64,000 nt of DNA, from positions 1,922,001 to 1,986,000 of the forward strand of contig NZ_CP017659.1 of the NCBI RefSeq assembly GCF_015326965.1, given 5' to 3'. Below the pieces are notes generated by a model. That model ran no database searches. It saw nothing but the letters and a program-made list of their open reading frames with translations, and was not told the origin of the DNA. Positions 28,520-38,500 of the stretch are shown here, piece after piece (position 1 is the stretch's first letter; every line of letters begins with the position of its first letter). Source of the DNA: Paenibacillus sp. JZ16 (GTDB taxonomy: Bacteria; Bacillota; Bacilli; Paenibacillales; Paenibacillaceae). The position numbers and the translations under genes were made by a program.

Positions 28520-29167
28520 TCAACCGATAGGAAGAAGGTATATCAGTATCGCAAAAAAGTGAAGAATCGAACCCGCCAGAACAAACAAATGCCAGATGGC
28601 ATGATGGTAAGGAAACCCCCGCCATACATAGAATATGGTACCCAGCGTGTACAGTACGCCCCCAAGGGCAAGCAAATTCATGCCTTGCGACGCTACAACC
28701 GCCGTTAACGGATTCCAGGCAATGACAATCAGCCAGCCCATCGCAATATAGAATATCGTGGAGAGGAACAGAAACTTCTTGACGAAAAATGCTTTGAACA
28801 CGACACCGAACAGCGCAATGCCCCATACGATCCCAAAGAGACTCCAGCCCAGCGATCCCCGGATGGCAACCAGCAGGAATGGCGTATACGTCCCTGCGAT
28901 GAACAAGTAAATGGAAGAGTGATCCATAAACTCAAAGAAATCCTTGGCTTTCCCGTCTCTCAAACCGTGTACGAGCGTGGAGCTCAAATACAGCAGGAGC
29001 ATCGTTGATCCGTAGATTGTGAAGCTCACCACATGCCAGGCATTTCCTTTCAAACTTGAAAATACGATCAGCAGCACCAGCGCAGCAACGCTCAGTGCCG
29101 CTCCTATGCCATGTGTTATTGCATTCGCTATCTCTTCTCTGCGTGGATAAGTGTAAGTATTGGCCAT
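28520..29167 (-). CDS. hemolysin III / TrhA family membrane protein
   Basis: 215 residues from ATG 29167 (MANTYTYPRREEIANAITHG), with AAAGGA upstream. Seven hydrophobic segments and the family's metal-site histidines: EEIANAITHGIG, SSTLVHG, FMDHSSIYLFIAGTYTPF, and the C-terminal HHAIWHLFVLAGSILHFFA. The family is related to PAQR/YqfA; B. subtilis relatives affect membrane homeostasis. It has its own terminator and separates the glycan cluster from ylxM. Confidence 0.9.
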   Translation of the reverse strand: MANTYTYPRREEIANAITHGIGAALSVAALVLLIVFSSLKGNAWHVVSFTIYGSTMLLLYLSSTLVHGLRDGKAKDFFEFMDHSSIYLFIAGTYTPFLLVAIRGSLGWSLFGIVWGIALFGVVFKAFFVKKFLFLSTIFYIAMGWLIVIAWNPLTAVVASQGMNLLALGGVLYTLGTIFYVWRGFPYHHAIWHLFVLAGSILHFFAILIYLLPIG

Positions 29168-29285
29168 AACAGGTATCCTTTCGCTTGAAATCTTATAGAG
29201 GTTATTCAAAAAACTGACTTTTTGAACCCGACTTATACTTCATTATACGCCCTTCGGGCATGCAAAATCAAAGCCGTCCCCTATA

Positions 29286-30404
29286 TCAACCCCTCTGCGA
29301 TTGGAAGAATCGCTGGATGGCGCTGACGATTTGGCGGGACGCGGTGCCGTCGCCAAACGGATTATGGGCTCTGGCCATGCTGTGGTACGCTTCCTTATCC
29401 GTCAGCAGTCGCTCTATTTCTGCCTGAACCGCTTCACACTCCGTACCAACGCATTTTAGAGTGCCTGCTGTAACCCCTTCGGGGCGTTCGGTTTTATCCC
29501 TCAGCACCAGAACCGGCTTCCCCAGTGACGGCGCTTCCTCCTGTATGCCGCCGGAGTCCGTCAAGACCAGATAGGAACGCTGCATGATATGATGGAGATC
29601 AACGACATCGAGCGGTTCGGTCAAGTGGATTCGCTCGTGCCCCTCAAGCTCTTGCGCGACCGCCTCCTGCAGTACGGGGTTCGGATGGACCGGATATATC
29701 ACTTCAATGTCAGGGTGCTTCTGGATCACCCGCTTCACAGCCTCAAATACCCCTTTCATCGGTTCTCCCCAATTCTCCCGCCGATGCATGGTCATCAGTA
29801 TTAAGCGGCTATCTTGCCGTAATTTGTGCTGTATCGGATGTTTAAAGGGAGCCTTTAGCGTCCACTTCATTGCATCGATTCCCGTGTTTCCCGTTACATA
29901 CACGTGAGCCGATCGATTCTCGGCTTTGAGATTTGCTGCCGACAGCGCCGTCGGAGCAAAATGCATATCCGCCACCCTGCCGATCCACTCGCGATTCATC
30001 TCCTCTGGAAACGGCGCGTATTTGTCATACGTCCGCAGCCCTGCTTCCACATGTCCCACCGGAACCTTTGCGTAATAAGCTGCCAAAGCACCAATGAATG
30101 CCGTTGTGGTATCTCCATGGACCAGCACTAGATCATATTTTCTCGCTTGGAATACCTTCTCCATCCCTTTTAGCAGGTCAGCGCTCAAATTGTATAAGGA
30201 TTGCCCTTCCTTCATGATATTCAGATCCGTTTGCGTCTGGATTTCAAAAAAACGAAGCACCTGGTCCAGCATCTCCCGGTGCTGGGCGGTTACGCATACG
30301 ATTGGAGTTAATCCCGGGGCTGACTCCAATTCCTTGACCAAAGGTGCCATTTTAATCGCTTCCGGACGCGTTCCGAATATAACCAGAACATTTTTATGTT
30401 TCAC
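29286..30404 (-). CDS. mnaA: UDP-N-acetylglucosamine 2-epimerase (non-hydrolysing)
   Basis: Interconverts UDP-GlcNAc and UDP-ManNAc, the donor for wall teichoic acid linkage units and pyruvylated secondary wall polymers. 372 residues. Motifs: VIFGTRPEAIKMAPLV, HVEAGLRTYD, MHRRENWGEP, TDSGGIQEEAPSLGKPVLVLR. It is transcribed away from the glycan cluster at 30610, and a joint role is plausible. The 205-nt divergent gap holds a possible sporulation-type promoter on the plus strand. Confidence 0.95.
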   Translation of the reverse strand: MKHKNVLVIFGTRPEAIKMAPLVKELESAPGLTPIVCVTAQHREMLDQVLRFFEIQTQTDLNIMKEGQSLYNLSADLLKGMEKVFQARKYDLVLVHGDTTTAFIGALAAYYAKVPVGHVEAGLRTYDKYAPFPEEMNREWIGRVADMHFAPTALSAANLKAENRSAHVYVTGNTGIDAMKWTLKAPFKHPIQHKLRQDSRLILMTMHRRENWGEPMKGVFEAVKRVIQKHPDIEVIYPVHPNPVLQEAVAQELEGHERIHLTEPLDVVDLHHIMQRSYLVLTDSGGIQEEAPSLGKPVLVLRDKTERPEGVTAGTLKCVGTECEAVQAEIERLLTDKEAYHSMARAHNPFGDGTASRQIVSAIQRFFQSQRG

Positions 30405-30571
30405 GAACCTTCACTCCCCCTCGTTTTATATGAAAAGATAGATCTGAAACCTCATATCTTAAGCATTATATGGAAAGTTGATAGATTCGTTCCGGTCATG
30501 AGCAAGCTTGTAGAAATCAACCATTTTTCTGCGATTCGGCTTATTCGTCCAATTCTATGAAGCTAGCAACG

Positions 30572-30580
30572 CATATATTA
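30572..30580 (+). promoter_or_regulatory. possible sigma-K/E-type -10 element of the glycan cluster
   Basis: CATATATTA matches the mother-cell sigma -10 pattern CATAnnnTA, about 30 nt before the first gene. I find no convincing -35, so this is a weak call. Confidence 0.25.
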
Positions 30581-30609
30581 TCCCGAGTACAAAGAAAGGA
30601 GGAAACCTC

Positions 30610-31638
30610 TTGGCTGTTATCATTTATCCGAGAACGATGAACTGGTCGTATATGAAACAGAGACCGCAGCAGCTTATGGCTCAATTGGGCGCGCTTGGTC
30701 ATCAGGTTTTCTTCGAAAACCTGGCACCGCTGGATAAGGAATTCAAAGAAATTGAACCGAATGTGTTCCTGTTCACAGATACCAAAACCTTTTTGCACAA
30801 AAAGCTGCCTGCCCTTCGCAAAGAACATCCGATTGTCGTCTGGACGACCTGGTCTAAGCTCCGTACGCGCATTTCCACACTCTTCAAACCCGACGTCACC
30901 ATCTACGACTGCTGTGATGAATTTCCGCATTGGGCAAAATATGAACCTAAAATGATTGATGAAGCGGACCATGTCGTATGTACCGCAGAGGTGATTCACA
31001 CCCGGTTGTCCCTGGCATATCCGGATAAACCGCTTACCCTGATCCCGAATGGCGCAGACTCTTCATTTTTCCATATTCCATTCAGTGAAAGACCCACCGA
31101 TCTCCCTCCGGGTCCTGTTGTCGCTTATATCGGCGCCTGGGCTTATTGGGTAGATCATGAGCTGTTCGCTAAGGCGGCCCTCCGTTTTCCAAACGTCCAA
31201 TTCGTTTCCATTGGAGCTCCTTACGGCAGCTCCGGTGATTATTCGAAGCTCCCCAATGTGCATATACTCGGTGAAAAGCCGCACCAGGAGCTCAAGCGTT
31301 ATCTGACTCATATAGACGTTGCATTGATCCCCTTCCAATATCATCCGATTACGCTGGCAACCAATCCAGTCAAAGCATACGAGTATTTGGCATCCGGTGT
31401 CAGGGTATTGTCGACGGCTCTGCCGGAATGCATCGCCATGGAGCCGCATGTTACTACAGCGACCACCCATGATGATTTCTTGGGCAAACTGTCCTCCATG
31501 CTCCATCACCCGGACACGGAAGAGCATAAACTGGGCCGCATTGCCTACGCCAGAGAGAATCGCTGGGTTGAACGCGGATTGAAAGCCGATCAAGTGATCC
31601 GTCAGGCCATCCTGGACAAAGGCATGAACCCCCATTGA
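30610..31638 (+). CDS. glycosyltransferase, GT-B (family 1/4-like)
   Basis: 342 residues starting at TTG with GGAGG 7 nt upstream. The N-terminus carries the QRPQQLMAQLGALGHQVFF motif of wall-polymer glycosyltransferases, a middle PNGADSSFF acceptor/donor hinge, and the C-terminal nucleotide-sugar region (HIDVALIPFQ...NPVKAYEYLASGVRVLST). No signal peptide, so it works on the cytoplasmic side of the membrane. It is the first gene of a plus-strand group with a second glycosyltransferase and a pyruvyltransferase. The exact sugar is unknown. Confidence 0.85.
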   Translation: MAVIIYPRTMNWSYMKQRPQQLMAQLGALGHQVFFENLAPLDKEFKEIEPNVFLFTDTKTFLHKKLPALRKEHPIVVWTTWSKLRTRISTLFKPDVTIYDCCDEFPHWAKYEPKMIDEADHVVCTAEVIHTRLSLAYPDKPLTLIPNGADSSFFHIPFSERPTDLPPGPVVAYIGAWAYWVDHELFAKAALRFPNVQFVSIGAPYGSSGDYSKLPNVHILGEKPHQELKRYLTHIDVALIPFQYHPITLATNPVKAYEYLASGVRVLSTALPECIAMEPHVTTATTHDDFLGKLSSMLHHPDTEEHKLGRIAYARENRWVERGLKADQVIRQAILDKGMNPH

Positions 31639-32807
31639 AACCTTATGCCAGAATCCGTACCCAGCCATTCGGCTACAGGGCCATCGATACGACAGCCTAT
31701 CGTGAACAAATCATTCAGGAAGTCTCACAAATAGATCATGAGTGGATTCTATGGAGCGGTACCTTGTCTTTTTCCCATAAAAGCGCACAGCATTGCATTC
31801 CGATACCACCCCATATTCCAGATCGTGTTGTCTGTATATGCATGAACGGTGCCCCTCTATATTGGAGAAAAACCTGGCTGCTTGCTGCTCTCACCCGCTG
31901 GGATAACAGGCTTCCGGCTGCTAAATTTCTGTCTTACGATCTGCTGCCCGCCGATCCAAGCCTTACGATGCATCTGGACCCGACGCAAAATCCTCCGTAT
32001 CAAAAAGATCTGGAGTATATTCTCCCTATTCTGTCGGCAACAAGGATACGAGAGAATACCGCCAGCTCGAAAGGGGCTTTATCCCCTGAAATTCCTCCGC
32101 AACCTGTCGTCTCCATTCTGATGAGCATTCATAATATGAAGGACTCTTTAGGCTGGAGCATCCGTTCCGTATTGGCTCAATCAAGCGATAATTGGGAGCT
32201 GCTAATAGGCGATGACGGCTCGGAGGACGACAGTCTCGAGGAAGCCTGTGCTTATCTTGACAGCAGAATTCGGGTCCTGTCCCAATCGCGTAACCGCGGA
32301 AAGGCGATCATGATGAATCGGCTGCTCTTTGAAGCAAAGGGGCGATATATTCTGGAATTGGATGGAGATGACTGGCTGGCACCGGATGCGATCGAACTCC
32401 TGTCCGACGCGCTTGACCAGAATCCGGACGGCAGAATGGCCACGGGGCGGTATGGATGCTGGGAACGAACCCGGCAGTTCGGTCCTCTATGGAGAAAAAA
32501 TGTTGATTCGGGCCATCTTTATTCGTCTTGGTCTGCTTCCGTAAATCGAACGACTCAACATGGGCACCCGCTTGTCCCTCGAATGTATCGCAAGTCATCC
32601 CTAATCGCCATTGGGGGCTGGTGGAATCGGGAGGATCGTCTCGGGCGTATCTTCGAAGATATCGATGTCACCGCCAGGCTTCTTAAGCACAGCTCACCGG
32701 TTCAGGTCGATGCCGTCTTGTATCATCGCGTCCTTTATGGCAGCAGCACCAGCCAACGTAACCGCAGCCTCTTCGAAGCCTGGTGTCAGCAAACAGGCAA
32801 GAGCTAG
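31635..32807 (+). CDS. glycosyltransferase family 2
   Basis: 390 residues. The TTG start overlaps the upstream stop by 4 nt (TTGA), so the two are coupled. The first 155 residues are unassigned. From about 157 a GT-A fold begins (PVVSILMSIHNMKDSLGWSI), with the metal-binding ELDGDDWLAPD and a later SLIAIGGWWNREDRLGRIFED acceptor loop. The N-terminal extension could be a separate recognition domain. Confidence 0.85.
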   Translation: MKPYARIRTQPFGYRAIDTTAYREQIIQEVSQIDHEWILWSGTLSFSHKSAQHCIPIPPHIPDRVVCICMNGAPLYWRKTWLLAALTRWDNRLPAAKFLSYDLLPADPSLTMHLDPTQNPPYQKDLEYILPILSATRIRENTASSKGALSPEIPPQPVVSILMSIHNMKDSLGWSIRSVLAQSSDNWELLIGDDGSEDDSLEEACAYLDSRIRVLSQSRNRGKAIMMNRLLFEAKGRYILELDGDDWLAPDAIELLSDALDQNPDGRMATGRYGCWERTRQFGPLWRKNVDSGHLYSSWSASVNRTTQHGHPLVPRMYRKSSLIAIGGWWNREDRLGRIFEDIDVTARLLKHSSPVQVDAVLYHRVLYGSSTSQRNRSLFEAWCQQTGKS

Positions 32808-32836
32808 ACAACGCTTGAAAAGGAGGTGATACGTAA

Positions 32837-33847
32837 ATGCATATTGCCGCTTCCGGGTACTATGGAATGGGAAACTTCGGTGATGATTTATTTCTTCACA
32901 CCCTTCGCCAGGTATTCCACGATCATCACGTCTATCCATGGAACTCCCGATTGGATCCCCGCCAGACGGATGCCTTCATCATCGGTGGTGGCGATTTAAT
33001 TACACCCTACTCATTCAATTCGTATTACTTCCCTCCGCAGCTCAAAGGACAGCCTACCTGGGTCTACGGTGTCGGCATCGTGGACGCCTACCCGGAACAC
33101 ACCTGGCCTGAGGAGCAGGTATCCGCCTACCGGGAGATGATCTCCAAGGCAAACCGCGCAGTGTTCAGGGATGAGCGATCGTCGGCCATCGCCAGGCGGG
33201 CAGGCTTCCACCGAAATGTTGAAACCGCCCCTGATATGGTATTCGGCTACCGTCAACCCGATATCCCGGTGAAACGATTCTCTAAGCGCCCCACCGTTGG
33301 CGTTGTTGTGTTTTCCTATGAATCGTTCCCGATGGAGAACATGACCAAACTGCTGGGGCATCTTATCGCCAAAGGTTATCATGCCGTCCTTATTCCTGTT
33401 ATTCATCATCCGGGCAACGCGTACTCCGATTACAACACATGTCTGCAATTGCAGCAGAAGGTAAGGGAGCTAACCCCCGGCGCTTCCATTGAAACACTGC
33501 CGTTTCTCATGGATATCGAGCTCACCTACAGCTTCATACAATCCGTGGACTATCTGATATCATTCAAGCTTCACCCGACGCTAGCCGCTTTACGCGGCGG
33601 CAAGCCTGTGCTGGCGCTTAGCACCATGAGCAAAGTGCATAGCCTGCTGAGCTCTTTTCGTCTCGGTCAGTACTTTACGGATTATCGTCAGCCGCTTGAT
33701 GTGCTGGTCGATAAAACCGAAACCTTCCTTAAATACGGCCCTGGTCATGTGCAGCGAGTTATGCCCATGATCCGCGCAGCGGAGGAAGAAAGCACCGCTT
33801 CACTTCTGGATTTAAAGAACCATATCGAGGAGCACAACCGTTGGTAA
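32837..33847 (+). CDS. polysaccharide pyruvyl transferase family protein (CsaB-like)
   Basis: 336 residues, ATG preceded by AAAAGGAGGTG. Family landmarks: YYGMGNFGDDLFLHTLRQVF at the start, DAFIIGGGDLITP, RDERSSAIARRAG and the C-terminal YLISFKLHPTLAALRGGKPVLAL. Such enzymes transfer pyruvate from PEP to form a ketal on a surface sugar; on ManNAc-containing wall polymers this is the ligand of SLH domains. Acceptor unknown. A spore-coat or wall polymer is the likely target. Confidence 0.85.
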   Translation: MHIAASGYYGMGNFGDDLFLHTLRQVFHDHHVYPWNSRLDPRQTDAFIIGGGDLITPYSFNSYYFPPQLKGQPTWVYGVGIVDAYPEHTWPEEQVSAYREMISKANRAVFRDERSSAIARRAGFHRNVETAPDMVFGYRQPDIPVKRFSKRPTVGVVVFSYESFPMENMTKLLGHLIAKGYHAVLIPVIHHPGNAYSDYNTCLQLQQKVRELTPGASIETLPFLMDIELTYSFIQSVDYLISFKLHPTLAALRGGKPVLALSTMSKVHSLLSSFRLGQYFTDYRQPLDVLVDKTETFLKYGPGHVQRVMPMIRAAEEESTASLLDLKNHIEEHNRW

Positions 33848-33866
33848 TACAGAAAGGAGAATGACT

Positions 33867-34187
33867 ATGTGTTGCTTCCTGTTCTGCAGAAGACTTGCCG
33901 GCAGAGTCAAAATGTTAACACGGCAGGTCGAACTTCTAAGCCAGGAAACCAGTCAACTAACCGAACGGGTAGAGTCACTGGAGAGTCAGGTTCTCACGGG
34001 TTTAACGATTAATCCGGAGCTGATTCAATTTTTCGAAGTCCGTACCGGCCAACAAGTACGGGTCAGCACAACGTTTGTTACGCTGGAAGGAGTCGTTCTG
34101 GCTACTGCTGAAGATGGTGTTCAGCTCCGTGAAGCATCGGGTGACCTTGTGCTGATTCCATTTGCCAATATTACTTCCGTTCAGTAA
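33867..34187 (+). CDS. small protein with coiled coil and Sm-like C-terminal half
   Basis: 106 residues from ATG 33867, with AAAGGAG 6 nt upstream; the ATG at 33861 is too close to that site. Starts MCCFLFCRRL, then a predicted coiled coil (VELLSQETSQLTERVESLESQV), then a compact beta-rich half (TGQQVRVSTTFVTLEGVVLA...LIPFANITSV) that looks like a small Sm/DUF2642-type barrel. The same barrel plan recurs in the next gene. I do not recognise the family for certain. Confidence 0.7.
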   Translation: MCCFLFCRRLAGRVKMLTRQVELLSQETSQLTERVESLESQVLTGLTINPELIQFFEVRTGQQVRVSTTFVTLEGVVLATAEDGVQLREASGDLVLIPFANITSVQ

Positions 34188-34249
34188 TACCTTCAGATGA
34201 TACGGAATGTCAGCTTCAAACTTTCATTACGGCAAGGAGGTTAACCGAT

Positions 34250-34453
34250 ATGCGCTACGTGGATTGGCTGCAAGGATTTATCGGCTCGGAAACCGAAGTA
34301 ACGGTGTCGGGAGATGTGATCATCGGCACGCTGACCGAAGTGGGCGAGGGAACCATCACCTTAAAAGTACCACCCATCATCTATGGTCCTCCTACAGATA
34401 CTGCCATCATCCCGCTTCGTTCGATTGAGTTCGTTCGAATCGTCTCTTCATAA
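34250..34453 (+). CDS. small Sm-like protein (DUF2642-like)
   Basis: 67 residues with a strong ribosome-binding site (AAGGAGG). Pattern: FIGSETEVTVSGDVIIGTL...GTITLK...AIIPLRSIEFVRIV, the strand arrangement of a one-domain Sm-like barrel such as spore-coat-associated DUF2642 proteins. It ends the glycan cluster just before a terminator. Confidence 0.7.
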   Translation: MRYVDWLQGFIGSETEVTVSGDVIIGTLTEVGEGTITLKVPPIIYGPPTDTAIIPLRSIEFVRIVSS

Positions 34454-34487
34454 AAATGCATGTGCCCGTAGATTGAACCGAACATGG

Positions 34488-34520
34488 AAAAGGACCGAAA
34501 GTTATACTTTCGGTCCTTTT
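34488..34520. terminator. bidirectional terminator between glycan cluster and ftsY
   Basis: AAAAGGACCGAAAG and CTTTCGGTCCTTTT form a 14-bp perfect stem around TTATA, with U-tracts in both directions. It serves the plus-strand cluster and the minus-strand smc-ftsY transcript. Confidence 0.9.
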
Positions 34521-34545
34521 GTATACATAGCGACTAGACAAGTGC

Positions 34546-35547
34546 CTAGCCTTGTTGTTCTGCGGCATTCTCTTCTTCTTTAATCAAACCCGCAAAGAGG
34601 GCATGAACGAACTGCTCCGAGTCAAAGGTCTGGAGATCGCCCATTTTCTCTCCCAAGCCTACCAGCTTCACCGGAAGATTCAACTCCTGCCGAATCGCGA
34701 TAACGATGCCACCCTTAGCCGTACCATCCAGCTTGGTTAATACGAGGCCGGTCACACCGCTCTTCTCTCCGAACAGCTTCGCCTGGCTTAGCGCATTCTG
34801 TCCTGTCGTCGCATCAAGGACCATCAGCACCTCATGCGGAGCGCTCGGGATTTCGCGTTGAATAACGCGGAAGATTTTATTCAACTCTTCCATCAGATTC
34901 GTTTTGTTCTGAAGACGTCCCGCCGTGTCGCAGAGCAGAACATCCGCTTGCCGCTGCTTGGCTGCTTGAACCGCATCGAACATAACAGCTGCCGGGTCTG
35001 AGCCGGGCTGCTGTTTAATGACTTCAACGCCAACCCGTTCTCCCCATACCTCCAGCTGTTCAATCGCACCTGCACGGAATGTGTCGCCAGCGGCGAGCAA
35101 AACCTTCTTGCCCTCCTGCTTGTAACGATGTGCCAGCTTACCAATCGTGGTGGTTTTGCCGACTCCGTTAACGCCTACAAACAGAATGACCGTAATTCCA
35201 TCCGGATTCTCTCTCAGCTCATTGCTGCTGTCATCACGAAGGAGTCCCATCAGCTTCTCGGACAAGACCGGCTGCAGATCGGCAGCGTCCTCGATCCGCC
35301 GTTTCTTCACTTCGGCACGAAGATCGTCCATCAGATCCATCACCGTATTGACGCCGACGTCAGCGCCAATCAGAATCTCTTCCAACTCCTCGTAAAATTC
35401 TTCATCGATCTTTTTCCGGCGAATGACCAGGTCCGACACTTTCTCGATAAATCCCTTCCGCGTTTTCTCGAGTCCGTCCCGGAACTGTTTTGTTACGTTT
35501 TCCGTTTTGCTGGAAATGCTCTCTTTTAACTTCTTAAAAAAGCTCAT
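34546..35547 (-). CDS. ftsY: SRP receptor FtsY
   Basis: 333-residue SRP GTPase at the membrane, with a short N-terminal A region. Motifs: [20 protein letters not shown] (about 129-148), [23 protein letters not shown] and [13 protein letters not shown]. It lies 27 nt after smc. In B. subtilis ylxM-ffh follow directly; here they are 6 kb away. Confidence 0.98.
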   Translation of the reverse strand: MSFFKKLKESISSKTENVTKQFRDGLEKTRKGFIEKVSDLVIRRKKIDEEFYEELEEILIGADVGVNTVMDLMDDLRAEVKKRRIEDAADLQPVLSEKLMGLLRDDSSNELRENPDGITVILFVGVNGVGKTTTIGKLAHRYKQEGKKVLLAAGDTFRAGAIEQLEVWGERVGVEVIKQQPGSDPAAVMFDAVQAAKQRQADVLLCDTAGRLQNKTNLMEELNKIFRVIQREIPSAPHEVLMVLDATTGQNALSQAKLFGEKSGVTGLVLTKLDGTAKGGIVIAIRQELNLPVKLVGLGEKMGDLQTFDSEQFVHALFAGLIKEEENAAEQQG

Positions 35548-35574
35548 ACGTACCCTCCATGTCGTTATGTTAAA

Positions 35575-38500
35575 TTAGGCAATCTCCGCTTCCTCATTCT
35601 CAAGCTTGACGGACACCAGCTTCGACACGCCGCCTTCTTCCATCGTGACGCCGTACAGCACGTCAGCCTCTTCCATCGTTCCTTTGCGGTGGGTGACCAC
35701 GATAAACTGCGTTTGCTCAGAGAACTCCCGCAGATACTGGGCAAACCGCACCACATTCGCTTCATCAAGCGCAGCTTCGACCTCATCCAGTACGCAGAAC
35801 GGAACCGGCTTCACCTGCAAAATGGCAAACAACAGCGCCATAGCGGTTAATGCACGCTCACCACCGGAGAGAAGCTGCAGATTTTGCAGCTTCTTGCCAG
35901 GAGGCTGCGCAACGATATCGATCCCCGTCTCAAGCAATCGGTCCGGATCGATCAGGACCAGGTCGGCACGTCCACCTCCGAACAACTTCGTAAATACCGT
36001 GCCGAACTCGCGCCGGATCGCATCAAACGTCAGCTTGAAACGCTTGGACATTTCATCGTCCATTTCCTTAATGACCTGGTACAGGGTTGTCTTCGCTTCA
36101 ACCAGATCCGCCTTTTGCTCACTTAAGAACAGGTATCTCTCATTAACGCGCTGATACTCTTCGATGGCCCCAAGATTGACATCTCCCAGGGAAGTTATCG
36201 ACCTCTTCAAGTCACGCACTTCGTTCTGAGCGGCAGTGATGTCTTCCGGAATCGGATACCGCTGCTTGGCAAGCTCATAACTCAGCTCGTAGTCCTCGCT
36301 TAATTTCTTCAATATATTCTCAAGCTCAACGTCGAGCCGGTTTACCCCAATCTCGGTCTGGCGAAGCTGATCATCCACGGCCCGCAGCTGCGTGCGCTGT
36401 TCCTTGGTTTCGCTCTCTTCCAGCTCCAGCTTCCGGCTAAGCGCGGTGCGTGCAGCCCGCTTGAATTCCAGCTGCTGCGTAGCCTCTTCCTTCTTCAGCT
36501 TGTACTGGTTCAGATCCTCGATCTGCTTTACGCTTTCGCTTTCGTTCTGATTCAGGTCGGCTTGAACGGAGGCCAGCATCGTACGGTTTTGTTTCTGCTC
36601 CTTCTCGTGGTTGTCGACATCCGACTGAAGGCGCTTGAGCTGCTCCTCCAGCGAGAAGGTTTCCTGATCCAGCTTTCCTTCGCGAACCTTAAGGTTTGTC
36701 AGCTGACTCTGAAGCTCTTCCTTCGCCGACTCATTAGCTTTACGGGCAAATTCTGCAGCTTGGATCGCCAGATGGGTTGATTTCTCTTCCTCCTCCAGCT
36801 CAGACAACAGCTTCTGCGCGCGTTCACGGCTTGCCTGAATCTCTTTGGCTTCCTTCTCTTGACTGCTCTTCTCCTCGCCTGCCAGCTCGGCTTGTTCGAG
36901 GACGTGGCGCAACTCATGCTCAAGCTGCTTGCGGTCCCCTGCAGCCTGCTGTTCCTCGATTCGCTTGTCGTCTCCGGCTTTACGAAGCTCGTCCAGCTTA
37001 TCCTGAGATTCGATCATTTGATTCCGGACGCCTTCAATGCCCTGCTGCAGCTTCTCCAGCTGCTTCTCGGTCTCCGTGATTTCCTGATCCAGCTGCTCCA
37101 ACTGACGCTTGCGTCCCAGCAGGCTGTTCGTTTTCTTGTGCTGACTGCCGCCTGTCATGGATCCGCCTGCATTGACCACGTCGCCCTCGAGTGTGACGAC
37201 ACGGAAGCGATAGGAGAATCTTGCAGCAATTTTGTTCGCTTGCTCCAAGGTCTCGGCGATCACGACATTGCCCAGAAGGCTGCCGACGATGTTGCTGTAT
37301 CTTGAATCATACTTCACCAGCTCGGAGCCAAAGCCTACAAACCCGGCTTCTCCTTCTGCCAAGTGCCGATCCGAAGCGGATACGTTCCGTGGACGAATGA
37401 CGTCCAAAGGCAGGAAGGTTGCCCGTCCTAACTGGCGCTGCTTCAGGAAGGCAATCGCCTGCCTGGATACGGATTCGTTCTCCATGACGATATGCTGAAC
37501 CGATGCGCCAAGGGCTGTCTCCATCGCAAGCTCCAACTTTTCCGGTACACGAATCAGTTCGGCCACCGCACCATGGACCCCGTGGAGCACGGATTTGCGG
37601 GAAGCCTTCAGTACTTCCTTAACCCCCAGCATAAATCCGTCAAAATCGTCCTGAAGCTCTTTCATGGTATCGCGGCGGGAAATCTGCGCCTCCCGCTTCT
37701 GCTCCCATTTCCGAAGCGCTCCCTGCGTCTCTTCCTGCAATTTCTGCAGGGATTGATATCGCTCACTCTCGCTGATATAACCGCTGCGGAGTTCTGCAAT
37801 CTCTTTACCGAAGCGTTCAATACTTCGATCGATGCTATCTTTGCGGCGGAGCAGATCCTCTTTCAGGGCTTCCCATTTACCCGACTCCTCTTGCGCCCGA
37901 TTCATCCGCCGATCCAGCGCTTCCTGCTGCTGGTCGGCGTAACGGATTTCATTCCGGGCTTGAGCCATTTGGTTCATAAGCTCCAGTAAATTCCCCTTCA
38001 AGCTCTCTTCCTGCTGTTGGCTGATTCCGCCGGTTACGCCCACCAGCTTCGCTTCTTCCGCTGACAGCTGGTCCCGCACTTGGGTTAATTCCTGCTGTAG
38101 CTCCTGCAGCTTGCTCTTCATGCTCGCAAGCTCGCCTACGCGCGCTCCTAGACGTTGATCGCCTGACTGCAAACTTTCTTCCAGCTGCTCGCGCGTACGT
38201 TCCAGGTTGCGGCGGCGTTCCTTGAGCACCTCGCCATAGCCTTCGCTCTTCTCGAACAGCTCACTGAATTGAAGCAGCTGGCTCTGCAGATCCTCAACTT
38301 CCTGCTCCAGCTGGCGCAGCGCTGATCTGTCACTTTCCAGCTTGGCATCGTGCGCGGATACAACGGTGGACAGCGCGAGCTGTTCTTCCTTCAGCTGTTC
38401 AAGCTTGGCATTGGCCTCGCTCCATGAGGTATGTATCTGTTCGATCTGATACACATACAGCGAGATTTCCTTGTGCTTCAGCTTCTCCCGAAGCTCCTTG

